A stretch of DNA of 64,000 nucleotides from NCBI GenBank assembly GCA_022702545.1, contig JAHRBC010000005.1, positions 2,046,001 to 2,110,000 of the forward strand, written 5' to 3'. Numbering within the stretch: the stretch's first letter is position 1; every line of letters begins with the position of its first letter. Below the pieces are notes generated by a model. It worked only from the letters and a program-made list of their open reading frames with translations. It made no database searches and was not told the origin of the DNA. This document shows, piece after piece, positions 34,454 to 46,198 of this stretch. The translations under genes were made by a program, and so were the position numbers. Source of the DNA: Phycomyces nitens. Lineage: Eukaryota > Mucoromycota > Mucoromycetes > Mucorales > Phycomycetaceae.

Positions 34454-37400
34454 ATGTCTAATTCCTCGCCTACATTAAAACAGCAATCAATTGAAGCCCA
34501 CAAGGCTGTCAATGATTGTCTCGAAGCCGAGTCCAATGGAAATACGGTCCATTCTTTTGATCCCGAGCTGTCTCCAGAACAAAAAAAGGCCCAAGCAGAA
34601 CAGAGTTCAAACAGAGATCTGCTTGGGTCTAGAAAAGGCTCACAAAAGGCAGACCTCAGTACATCCAATTCAGTCAATTCATCCCAATCCAAGTCAACAG
34701 AACCCACACTGGATGATGATAATACACTAGAAAACACACCTGGAAGCTTCAAGGACAAACCTCAAAACGGAATACCTGAATGGTACAATGTTGGCTGGAC
34801 AGCATTTTCAGCCCTGCCAAACCCAGGCGATGAAAGTGCAATTAAGCAACTGTCGCAAGAATTGGGACCAGACGCAGTTGCAGAACTCTACAAAGGCTCC
34901 CGAGCACAATCTGCAACTGGAAATACAGACGATCTGCTTGGTCAGATCATTGGAGACAAGTATTATGGAAAGTGGTTCCATAATGGAGCAGCCCTAGGAG
35001 CAGCTGTGGTGTCTACATGGTTGTTGACCGTGTTTGGGTTTGGGCTGCTGTCTTGTCTTGTAGTGGGTGCCTTTCTAGGTGAGTGTAGATTATCGTTTTA
35101 CTAAACATCTCATCAAACCATCCTTGCCCCAGCCACCTATTACCAAACCTCAATTCGCCGTACCAGACGTGCTGTCAGAGACGATATAGAGCGTGAAATG
35201 ATGATGACCCATCTGGATACTGATTCAGAATCAGTCGACTGGATGAACCTTTTCCTCGCTAGATTCTGGTTAATCTATGAACCCGTATTGTCTGCACAGA
35301 TCGTTGGCACTGCAGATGCCATTCTGGTCCAAAACACTCCGTCATATCTGGATTCAATTCGTCTGAGTTCATTCACATTGGGCACCAAAGCTCCCCGCAT
35401 TGAGAGCATCAAGACCTACCCAAAAACAGAGCCCAATGTCGTTGTAAGTAGCAAGATGTGCCTGTTTGCAATCTATCTAAATCGATTTTCAAGTGCATGG
35501 ATTGGAAACTGTCGTTTACGCCAAATGATATATTGGACCTAAGCCCACGCGATCTCCAATCAAAGATCAACCCAAAGATTGTCCTCACAATCAGAGTGGG
35601 TAAAGGAATGATTGGAGCTGGTGCACCAATCCTCCTGGAAGACATTTCGTTTAGTGCCCTCTTACGCGTCAAGATCAAGATGTTCAACGAGTTTCCTCAC
35701 ATAAAGACAGTCGAGGCATCGTTCTTGGAGAAACCATACTTTGATTATGTATTGAAGCCAGTGGGTGGAGAGACATTTGGGTTTGATATTAATAATGTAA
35801 GTCTTGAGCCAATTGACTACACGTGTGTGTGTATAAACCTTGTCATTGTAGATTCCTGGTCTAGAATCATTTATCAAAGATCAGGTTCACTCGACTCTTG
35901 GACCCATGATGTACTCTCCCAATGTCTACACTTTGGATGTAGCCGGAATGATGGCAGGAACATCTGATTTGGGTAATTATATAGTCATTTATTCATCGAC
36001 TAAACCTCTTTTGCTATTGTAGATTCTGCTAATGGAGTACTTGCCCTCACGATATATTCTGCCAGCCATCTCAAGGGATCAGACATGTTTGGCTCACTTG
36101 ATCCATATATCACTTTCCATATCGGCAGTGCAGACCAACCAGAAGTCGGACACACTCCAGCCCATGAAGATACATCGAATCCCAAATGGAATGAAACGTA
36201 TTACATCTTGTTGAACAATCTACACGACACCCTCTTCCTACAAGTCATGGATCGTAATTCGGGTCGAAAAGATACAGAAATCGGTATCTCTAGCTATGAT
36301 TTAAAGGAGATTGTGGATATGGATAATATCTCAGAGGGCTTGTAAGTATCAAAAGAGACATATAGCAATCCCCATACCGTCAATTTACGCCATAAAAAAT
36401 AGGAACCTTTCTGTGCTGAGGAGTGGAAAACCAGTTGGGGATATAAAGTGTGACATGAGATACTTTCCTGTATCTAGACCCGAGAAACAGGAGGATGGAA
36501 AAGTTATCCCACCCGAAGAATCAAGCGAGTACATTACATTTATGTTGCAAGAAATTCTAACCCTCCCTTTTTTATCGGTGCTGTAGATAGCGGAATTCTG
36601 CGCTTTACTGTCAATGAATGCAAGCAACTTACAACAAGTTCTAAAAAGAGTGGCTTTGGTCTTCCTTTGATTACCGCAGGTGGATCTGATATAGACTCTT
36701 ATGCCATCTTTAATGTAAACAACAAGGAAAGTATGCGTACTCAAGTGTTCAAGCACAGTATCAACCCTCGATGGGACAAGTCAGTCGAAGTATTTGTTCC
36801 TGACAAAACCAAATTGGACCTCGGTGTAAAGATTATGAACAGTCGTGATTTCGGTGACGATGACATTATTGGTCAATGGTCTTGTAGTCTGACAAAATTG
36901 GAGGATCAGATTGTAAAAGACAAGGTGGACTGGTGGAACCTTGATAATGGAGCAGGAAAGATTCACCTGAGCATGCAGTGGAAACCGGTGGCCATGACAG
37001 GCTTCTCTGAAGGGTTAGGCCATGGAGCTTATCGTACGTACCCTTAAACACGTGTAAAGAACTAAATATTAACTATATTTAAATAGGCTCTCCTGTAGGA
37101 GTTGTCAGAGTTGAACTGTTTGGTGCTACGGACCTGAAGAACGTGGAAGCTTTGACAGGGGGAAAGTCAGATCCCTACGTCCGTATACTGTCGGGGATGC
37201 AGATCCGTGGCCAGACCGAATATGTGGAAGACAGCTTGGATCCCGAATGGAACACCGCGATATATGTGCCTGTTCATTCTGCCCGGGAAGACCTTTTATT
37301 CGAGGTGATGGACTGGAACGATGTCCAGAAAGATAAGTCATTGGGAGTCTATGGGTTCGCTCTCAAGACGATTATAAAAGAAACAAAGACCAATGAAGGC

Positions 37401-39486
37401 CAAACTGTGTATGAAGCTATAGGGCCAGTTGATAGGTAAGCCAAGATCCATATTAAAATAACTCCTAACACACAAATATATACATACAAATATAGTTGGG
37501 TTGATCTTACAGGAAGCGATCGCAGAAAAGGAAAGGGCCGCCTTCACTTTTCGGCCTCATTCTTCCCTACAATGGCCTTGGCAAAGGCAGCCAAATCAGA
37601 AGAAAAGGAAAAGACAGCCGAGACAGAAGAATCAGGGTCTTCAGATATTATAGATCAACCCGAGAAAGATCTACATGGAGAAGTGATCAAATACTCCAAA
37701 GACGGCGCAAAAGTTGATCTTCTTGCCTATAATTCTGGTGTCTTGAGTGTTACGATTTACAAAGCAAGTATTCCCACACGTGAAAAAGTTACGGCCGATA
37801 TTATCCTGGACTCGAATGATCCCCAGTATCGCACCGCACAGGTCAAGGGTTCAGACCTGGCGTTTAATGAAACAGGAGATGCATTCGTAAAGGAAATGGA
37901 CTTTTCTCGCTTGGTGGTTCGAATCAAAAAGGCTGATGACAGTAAAGACGATTCTTGCATTGGTTACTGGCAAGATTCTGTAAAAGATATCGTACAAAAA
38001 CTCCAGGATCGTCCTGTTAGTTCTAGCAAATCTGACAAAGAAGATGGTGTTGATTACAAGTTGCTCAATTGCTCAGGTGGAACAGTTCGTCTGAGCTTTG
38101 AGTATACTCCAGTAGTCCAATTCAAGCTGAATCCTCGCGATAGTCTTGAAAGTAATGTAATAATTAACCTTTAACTATTTACTCAACAAAAATTCAATAG
38201 ATCAAGGCAATCTGTCGGTTACTGCCATTCGGGCCACCAACCTCAAGGGAGTAGATAGATCAGGAACAAGTGATCCTTATGTTGTTTTTACTCTTGATGG
38301 TACAAAGGTGTTCAAGACCCAAGTGTATAAAAAACAGCTCAACCCAGTATTCAGCAAGGATGAGGCCTTTGTGCTCGCTGTACCGGCCCGTATTGGAGCC
38401 AATCTTGAAGCAGCCGTGTATGATTGGGATCAGTTTGGAAAACCGACTCTTATTTCAAAAGCCAAGATCCCTTTTACCGATGATGTTCTCGAGAGCTTTG
38501 CGGCAAAAGAAGTTGAAGTACCCCTTGAAGATAATTCTAGTCTTACTGTCCGACTTTTGTGGCAACCTCAGATCCTGCCTCGCAAGCGCTCCAACTCAAA
38601 CATACTCACAGCCACAAGCCGTATGTTGACTTCTGTTCCAGGTGCAGGTGTCCACTTGGCCGGAAATGTGGTTGGCACTGGTTTGAACGTGGGGACCCAA
38701 CTGGCTACTGGAGTGGTTGGTACTGGTTTAGGAGCGGGTGGAATGGTGCTCGGGACTGGAGGAAAGATTGTTGGAGACAGTGTATCGGCTTTAGGTAACG
38801 GTATCAGAGGCATTGGTAAATTCGGAAAGAAAGACAAGACTACACCCCAGAATCTATCCGAGTATCCCGTTCCTCCAGACCCAACCACAAGCAACGATGG
38901 TCAAGATAATTCAGATGTACGAACCTACAGAAGTTCAGGTTTTGATTCTTCAATGGACAATAGATCTGTGAGACAAAAGTCGATTTTTGATGGTCATTCT
39001 GGAGGTAGGCCGTAGTTTGATAAATGGAGTCCAATATGTCCTTTATTTATGATTTGTTATAGACAACTCTATTTCCGTAAAGATAACCATTATAGCCGGT
39101 CGTAATTTGCGACCTATGGGTAGAGAGAATATGGCTGATGCATATGTGCGTGTGCGTATCGGAAAGCGTGCGGTGTACAAGACACGACATATCAGCAAGA
39201 CGAGTAATCCAGAATGGTAAGTTTTTCTTTGGTTGCAGTACCAAAAAAGAATGGGTCTGACAGGTCTAATAGGAACGGCTCATTTACCGTAAACGTGAGC
39301 AAAGACAAATCTGTGCTGAACTTCAAGGTTAAGGATCGTCACCTATTTGCTCATCTTGACGGTGGAGATGTGTCACTAAATATGTCAGAGATCCTTGTAT
39401 CTCCCGATGAACCCTTTGATCAATGGGTTGACTTGTCACCCAAGGACAGTGGATCTCTTCATATTCGCATCGAAACTACTTCTTAA
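34454..39486 (+). CDS. Tricalbin/extended-synaptotagmin-like SMP and multi-C2 protein
   Basis: Exon 1 (34454-35078) encodes a Ser/Gln-rich cytosolic N-terminus and a hydrophobic hairpin (ALGAAVVSTWLLTVFGFGLLSCLVVGAFL) for ER anchoring. The SMP domain follows (DWMNLFLARFWLIYEPVLSAQIVG to FIKDQVHSTLGPMMYSPNVY), for lipid transfer. Then several C2 domains read in order: GVLALTIYSASHLKG (about 36020), GILRFTVNECKQL (36590), GVVRVELFGATDLKN...SDPYV (37090), a divergent one near 37740, NLSVTAIRATNLKGVDRSGTSDPYV (38200) and SVKITIIAGRNLR (39070). Asp residues in the SDPYV loops suggest Ca2+ binding in at least two. A Gly/Val-rich repeat region lies at 38630-38820. Role: ER-plasma membrane tether and lipid carrier. 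It has more C2 copies than yeast Tcb1-3. Introns are GT-AG. Confidence 0.9.
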
Positions 39487-42151
39487 TAGGCCAATTGAGA
39501 GACTCGAAAACTGTAAATTATAATGTTAAATATATCTATACTCGCAATAAATTAGAGTGCTTTTGGCAATACACACAGATAACTTGTAGACAGAAAAAAA
39601 CTGGCTTCTAAACTTCAATTGATACAGTCATCTTATCTAGCTGTATTTGCTTATACAAAAAGGTAACCTCCACGACCCTTGATACACGTGTTGGTTTGGG
39701 TTTATTCGGTTCTCAGATTATATTCTTCATCTCTTGTTTATTCTTATGGCTTGTTCAAACACTTTGTATGTATGTTTGATTCCAAATATGTTGAGTACTC
39801 AATTGAAGAGCCATGAGTCCCATATAGTCTGAATTGATCAGGTTGTCTTTTTATACAATGGCAAGAAGTTTGGCGACTGGCTTTAATGCATGCATAGCGG
39901 CAATGATATTTTCAAAAGAGCTATTGTCTCCAAGGAGTCTATAAAATGTAACTAAAAGGGCGATGGGCGCACACCCTAGCGGGAAAACTCTTATTGGATA
40001 AACTCCGGGATATGTATATTTGTAATACCTTTCTTTATTCTTATTGTCCAAGGATATAGATACTTTCAAAATGATGTATAAAAAGGGTCTAGAGAGCTTT
40101 TGGAAAAAAAGAGGGGTAATTTTTGTGTGTGTACCTGATCAAGTCTTGCATGGCTTAAATGGCCCACATATTATAAAAATGATAGTAATAATAATAATGA
40201 TAATAACTGGGATTATTTACTATTGGAATTAGGAGAGAGTTCCATAAATAGAGAGGGTAGGGATTTCGTTATTTATTTGTCGCTTTTTTTTGTTTGTTTC
40301 AAGTTTGTGTAAAGGCTAGTATAATTTGAAATAAAGATTGGTAAGACTTGGTACCATAATGCTACAAGTTTCCATGTTTTATATGGTGAATGGGCTCAAC
40401 TGACTATTACGACTTATAGCTAGATCAAACTACAGTACATGTATTTATATTATTGAATGCGCCACAATTAGATATGTATTGATTGGTATAACATTATCAA
40501 CCAAAGAATCCAAATACACAGCCATGATGTACTTACAATACAATAACTGACACCAATTCTGTCCAAATTATGCTGTTGATTATGTTGCTTGCCCCAAGAT
40601 TTGTTGGTGGGAAACTTGTGTGTTTTCATTGTCTGGATCCAAGTCGACTTATTTAAACTATTATCAATATGCCGTCAGAAATGCTGGTCAGTTTTAAATT
40701 CGAGATGCCCTGAATACATGGGTATTATATTAAAAATAGGGAACCTTTGAAACAAGTGGCACTCAGTACTACAGCGAAATATGGCCCATGGTGTGCTTTT
40801 AATCCAAATGTCTGCCAGTGCAACCTATCCTATAAAACATTTACATTTGTCACAAAGAATATTCAAAATTAAAACAAGAAGCCTTTTGGGAATGTGAAGA
40901 TTACCAGGTGATAAGTTGTTTACTGGACAATAAAGGTGGTATAACCTGTCTAATTAACTATAGACACACATTTATATACACATATATATTAGTTGCCTGT
41001 GTCAGTGCGAGTACCTGTATAACAAGTATGCGACCATATTATTTATGGAATGGTCTTGACTTTACAAGGGGTGCCAGAATATCATACATTTAGGGCCCAT
41101 TATTTTTTTTTAGATTGAAAAAGAACTGTAGAGTCCCCAATGACAAGAATTGTTTTCTACCTAGCCTTATCTCTTTAACAAACACGCATTACATTGTTGT
41201 CTTGAAGGGGCCATGCATTAAAGGCTGATCTAGCTACTGTCCCAAGCTTTAATATCCCTGCCATGATCCTTTAACGTGGCAAAAAGAAAAGAGAGCTATA
41301 AGCATCACCCCCCTTAATGTTTTCTGTCTCCTTGTTGAAATTGGCTTGGCCTTGTAAGGCAAAAATACAATGAACCCACAACGTGTTTTTGACAAGCACA
41401 CGGACATAAGCCATTTTAGACCTTGTCTACTCCAAGCCGTATCCCAATCCAAAAGCCTTGTATTTATGTTATTGAGAAAGAGAAAAGGTACTTGGCGGTG
41501 CCTGATCCTTAAATTTGTTCTTCTTCTTCTTCTTCTTCATGTCCTTTAATAGGCTTGTGTTCCTTTGATCTCTCTCTCTCAGTTAATGAGATACCATATT
41601 AGGGGCAGTGGTGTAACCATCAATTCTTCACCCGTATCAACCCATCGGAGGCAACTTCTTCTTGCTCTCCCTCCTCTTCTTTAGCTTACCCGATAACAAT
41701 TGTTACAAAACAGCCAATTGGCCGGCATATTATCCATACTCTTTATTTCAAACAAACTTCATCTACTGGTTTTGATTTTTCTCCGTGTGCAACAAAAATA
41801 AATAAAAAGATGAGTGGAACAGGTGTGACTGTCCATCCTCACACTCATTTGTGCGGTGATGGAGCTTGCACAACTGCTTCTTCCCAAAAAAACATTAAAA
41901 GGCCAACGCGCCCACCTCATTTGGTAACCAAGCATCCTGCTTTTTTCTCTCTTTCTTCCTCTCTTTCCCTTTACTGTACTTGTATTCACCACAGGCTTAA
42001 ACTGTAGGCTTGACAACAACTCCCCCTCATTAAGAACTCCTCCTACCTTTGCTGTCACTTTAGAAGCCAAAACCTCTGCCGTCTCATCTCACTCTTACCC
42101 TCTCTCTCTCTTTATTTTTTATTCATAAAACCATTGAATCCAAAGCCCTAA
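39487..42151. other. Intergenic, no gene seen
   Basis: 2.7 kb spacer. It holds a CTT trinucleotide run at 41519-41537 and pyrimidine-rich tracts before the kinase gene, probably part of its promoter and leader. Short frames have no features. Confidence 0.5.
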
Positions 42152-44859
42152 ATGTCTTCACCGAGTAAGCCATCGGCACTTCACCGATCTCTCTCGGGCC
42201 ATCTCCAACGTCTTCATATCTCCGGTTCAACAAATGTTCCAGACATGCCTGATAAACGTTCAGGTATAAAACACATAGAATACATTATGAATATATATAT
42301 GTATAGCTACGCATTGATATCCATATAATTACAATTATAATAAAACATGAAAACAACACTTGGGCCCGAGAATCCAATTTCTGATGATATTTCCACTCTA
42401 GTTACAGGACGCAATCAATCTTCTAACCGTCTAGTTAGCGAAACTGCCACAGAGTTCTCCAGCACCTCAACCATCTCACCACACGGAACCCCACCACCAC
42501 TTTCGCCTGTCTCGACCAAAGAAAACTCGGGTTCTTTTCTGTCAAGAACCCTTTCTAGCAAACGCAATAGATCCGGTTCCAGTAGTGGCCGTACTCGTCA
42601 CTCGCCACCCTTGCCACCGTCTACCAGCTCCCCCCTCCTGAAGCAATCGGCTCTAAAACATGATACCACTCCCACACAAGAAACCACTGAACCAAAGCGC
42701 ATCAGTGACCGAAGCGACGAATCTGGGTCTGGCAATAGTGCGTCTTCGCCATCAAAAGAAGTGCTTGGTACCTCTGCAAAGACAAAGGACAGGAATGCAT
42801 TTAAGGAAGTGTTTGAAAAGGTTGTCGGAAGCTTTAATGGTAGGTTGGGCTGGCCTCGAGTGTTAGTGCCATTGAATCTGACGATGCTGTAGATTTGATC
42901 AACAAGGACAACAGTTCAAAGCAGCAGGAGAAAGAGATGGAAATCTCTGGTCCTTACAACACAAAACATGTTACACACGTCGGGTTTGATGCAACTTCCG
43001 GGGAGTTTACAGGTCTGCCTAGTAAATGGCAGGTTCTCTTGCAACAGAGTGGAATCACAAAGACAGAGCAGTATCAGAATCCTCAGGTGAACTGCAAGCT
43101 TGATCCATTGATACCCTAAAAGAAGACTAATGTTGGAGATTATAGGCTGTATTGGATGCCATTGGATTCTATCAAGAAAATCGAGACCACGATGATCAAG
43201 TCTATCATAAGATGGAAAAGGCACATGCACAGGGCAGTGCTACAGTTCCTTTGCCTGCTATAGATACCAATGAGCCATCGAGTGATCCTAAAGCGTCTTC
43301 TTCAACCAACGGGAAGATCAGCGGTTTCCAGCATTTACCCACCTCACCCTCATTGGCAAACAAATACAACAATGACTATGAGACCAACGACAACGAATTT
43401 TATCTCGACGGACAGGAGACTCCTGGCCACCCAGCCTACCAGAAACCCCAGAACGAAGGAATTACGGTAATTTGGAATAGACAATGATAACTTGTATTTA
43501 TATATTCTTTTTTTAAAATAGCACTCTCAATCGACAGGTGTGCCCAGTAAAAGTGAGCGTCAAATATTGACTCGTGAATATCCCTGACAACTTTACTCAT
43601 GATCCTTGAATTTAGATCTCGAACGCCAAGAACCAAAGACCAACGAACGTTTCTATGCAGAGTTAGGCATCGAGCCTCCGAGAACCAGCCCTTCCAACAG
43701 CCAACCTGCCCGAGACTATGACATTAAGCGAAAGTTGAGCAACAAGCAGCGCGAGAAAAAGGAGGAAAAGACAAAGATCGCCAATACCCTGACCGCATCG
43801 CCAGGAACCGTCAAGCAGAGAGTGCCCCGAGAGCCCCGGACAGCAATGAGGGATTCTCAGGTGATCTCAAAGCTCCAGACAATCTGCAAGGTGACAAACC
43901 CTCGACAGGCTTACATGGGAATGAAGAAGATTGGACAAGGTGCTTCGGGTGGTGTTTATACAGCCTATCCCGAGGGTGGATCTGGACCAGTGGCAATTAA
44001 GCAGATGAATCTCGAGCAACAGCCAAAGAAAGAGCTGATTATCAATGAGATTCTGGTCATGAAGGAGTCTCACCATGACAATATTGTGAACTACATTGAC
44101 TCTTACCTCTGGCAAGGTGATCTGTGGGTTATTATGGAGTATATGGAAGGAGGCTCCTTGACAGATGTTGTGACCTGCAATATGATGATGGAAGGGCAGA
44201 TTGCTGCGGTGTGTCGTGAAGTCTTGCAAGGCTTGTCCCACTTGCATTCTCGGGGTGTTATCCATCGAGACATCAAGAGTGACAATATCTTGCTAAACAT
44301 GCATGGCGAGATCAAGCTGAGTACGTGTGTACTGGATTGCCTTGTTAATAAGATCATCTGGTTGCTTACCTGATATTTTCTTAGCTGATTTTGGATTCTG
44401 CGCACAGCTCAACGACTCACAAACCAACCGTACAACCATGGTTGGAACACCTTACTGGGTGAGTTTACATGACAAAGAAAAAGTTTATCCTGTACTTAAG
44501 ATATACAACAGATGGCACCCGAAGTGGTTACTCGCAAGGAATATGGGCCCAAGGTAGACATTTGGTCCCTTGGAATCATGGCAATTGAGATGATTGAAGG
44601 AGAGCCACCATACCTCAACGAAAACCCTCTTCGTGCTCTCTATCTGATTGCCAACAATGGAACGCCCACTCTCCAATGTCCAGAAGCACTCACCAGAGTG
44701 TTTACTGACTTTCTCTCAAAGTGTCTTTCGGTCGATATCGACTCTAGACCAACAGCCGATGAATTGCTTCTCCATCCCTTCCTCAGACTCGCTGATCCTC
44801 TCCCAACCCTCAAGCCTCTTATAAAGGCAGCAAGGGATGCAGCTAGACGTAGTGACTAG
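42152..44859 (+). CDS. PAK/Ste20-type protein kinase with CRIB domain
   Basis: The start [21 protein letters not shown] at 42152 opens exon 1 (42152-42263); exon 2 begins at 42402 after TCTAG. A Ser/Thr/Pro-rich region precedes the CRIB motif [24 protein letters not shown] and [14 protein letters not shown] (about 42945-43060). This binds Cdc42/Rac-GTP and, in the family, autoinhibits the kinase. The kinase domain has glycine loop [10 protein letters not shown], catalytic Lys in [22 protein letters not shown], the activation segment [16 protein letters not shown] (split by an intron after PYW) and the PAK C-lobe [26 protein letters not shown]. No PH domain is seen, so it is Ste20/Pak1-like rather than Cla4-like. 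Role: polarity, morphogenesis and MAPK signalling. Confidence 0.95.
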
Positions 44860-45270
44860 GGTGTATATGTTTATGAAGCCATACATTCAACTATATTGGA
44901 GACGTCAAAAAAAATCAAACAAGCGTCATTGTCTCCATCATTCCGCATTTCCTCTCCTCTTCTATGGTCATCTCTTCTTCCCTCGCCCCCTTCTTCTTCT
45001 TCTCTCTCTCTCTTCCTTGGTGACTTTTGTGTATATATAGAGATTTAATAAAAATCATCAGTCAGTCTCACAAGGATTGTTATTCCAGGGAAAGCCATAA
45101 TTAATGCCACGAGAATCCACATCAATCATCGATATATGGTTTGGTGTACATAGCCCTAAACCAAAATCTCCGGCATTGCAAGTCGAACCTCCCCCAAAAT
45201 AAATAAATAAAATAAATAATACAAATATCAAAAAGTTGCACGTCAAGATTCCTTTATATATAATTTAGAA
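44860..45270. other. Intergenic
   Basis: Pyrimidine microsatellite (CTT then CT units) at about 44989-45016, then a short spacer. No gene is seen. Confidence 0.5.
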
Positions 45271-46198
45271 ATGCCAGATCATTCTACCCTTTCACTATCA
45301 GAAGTAAATCAAACCATTAGAACGAGATTACAAGAATAAATGCTTATATTTAGTCTAGTTAGCCCAAGCATTGGGTTCTGAAGGTGCATTTGACTCGCAA
45401 TCCCAGACCCCATCGGTAAGAAGAAGGACAATTCATCATTTCTCTTGGAGTTTCAGTCTACTAAAAATCCTTTAATTCATAATAATAGACAAAACCACTC
45501 TGTCAAAACATCTTTGATGTCGAACGAGGAGATTTATATGATGTTTTGCAGAGATTACGAAGTGCCTTTTGGGCTGATCCTGTACAGGAGACAATTAAGC
45601 CTGTGGCATCTAAACCTCAACCAATGGAAATAGATAAATCATCAAAGGATTCTAAAAAAGCATTGAAAGAAAACGCCAAGACATTAGCACAGATAGGATC
45701 GAGTTCACCGCTCAAAAAGCACAAACCGTCAGCAGTATCATTACAGCCTTTGCCCCAACCTCAACCTCAACCTCAACCTCAATCTCAATCTCAACCTCAA
45801 CCTCAATCTCAACCACAATCTCAGTCTCAGTCTCAGTCTCAGTCTCTGCCTCAGCAATTATCTGCCACCAAGCATGAAAAGTCAGTAGAACCTTTACGAC
45901 GTATTGGTATAAAGTCTTCTTCAATGTGGGCATTGAAAGAATATATTATGCGCCAGCTCAAGATGAACCAAACGAGTAAGTTAAAGGGGTTTATTGCAAT
46001 CTTATACTTCATATAATAAAAACCTATACAATCTTGTATTTCTCAGATTATAAAGAAACCGAGATATTGAAAAAACTGTCAGAGTGCGAACAGACCCACA
46101 GCGCAGTTCAACGGCATCAATTGGCAGTCTATCTATTGCCGGTTGCAACTGGATTTAGAAGGTTTACTGTCGTAGAGGCATTGAAGAAATGGTGTTGA
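45271..46198 (+). CDS. Unrecognised protein with Gln-Pro/Gln-Ser dipeptide repeat, 242 aa
   Basis: Exons 45271-45303, 45359-45415, 45489-45975 and 46047-46198 sum to 729 nt exactly. The N-terminal part reads SELAQALGSEGAFDSQSQTPS and IFDVERGDLYDVLQRLRSAFWADPVQE. A basic segment (KDSKKALKENAK...KKHKPSA) precedes a repeat of about 16 QP/QS dipeptides (genomic 45757-45852, CAACCTC and CAATCTC units). The C-terminus is a folded-looking helical block (SMWALKEYIMRQLKMNQT, EILKKLSECEQTHSAVQRHQ) ending VEALKKWC. No family recognised. Charged and SQ-rich composition suggests a nuclear role, but this is a guess. Confidence 0.65.
45757..45852 (+). repeat. In-frame hexanucleotide repeat (CAACCT/CAATCT/CAGTCT)
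   Basis: Tandem 6-mers encode (Gln-Pro)n then (Gln-Ser)n inside the 242-aa gene; a multiple of three, so length change preserves frame. Confidence 0.85.
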
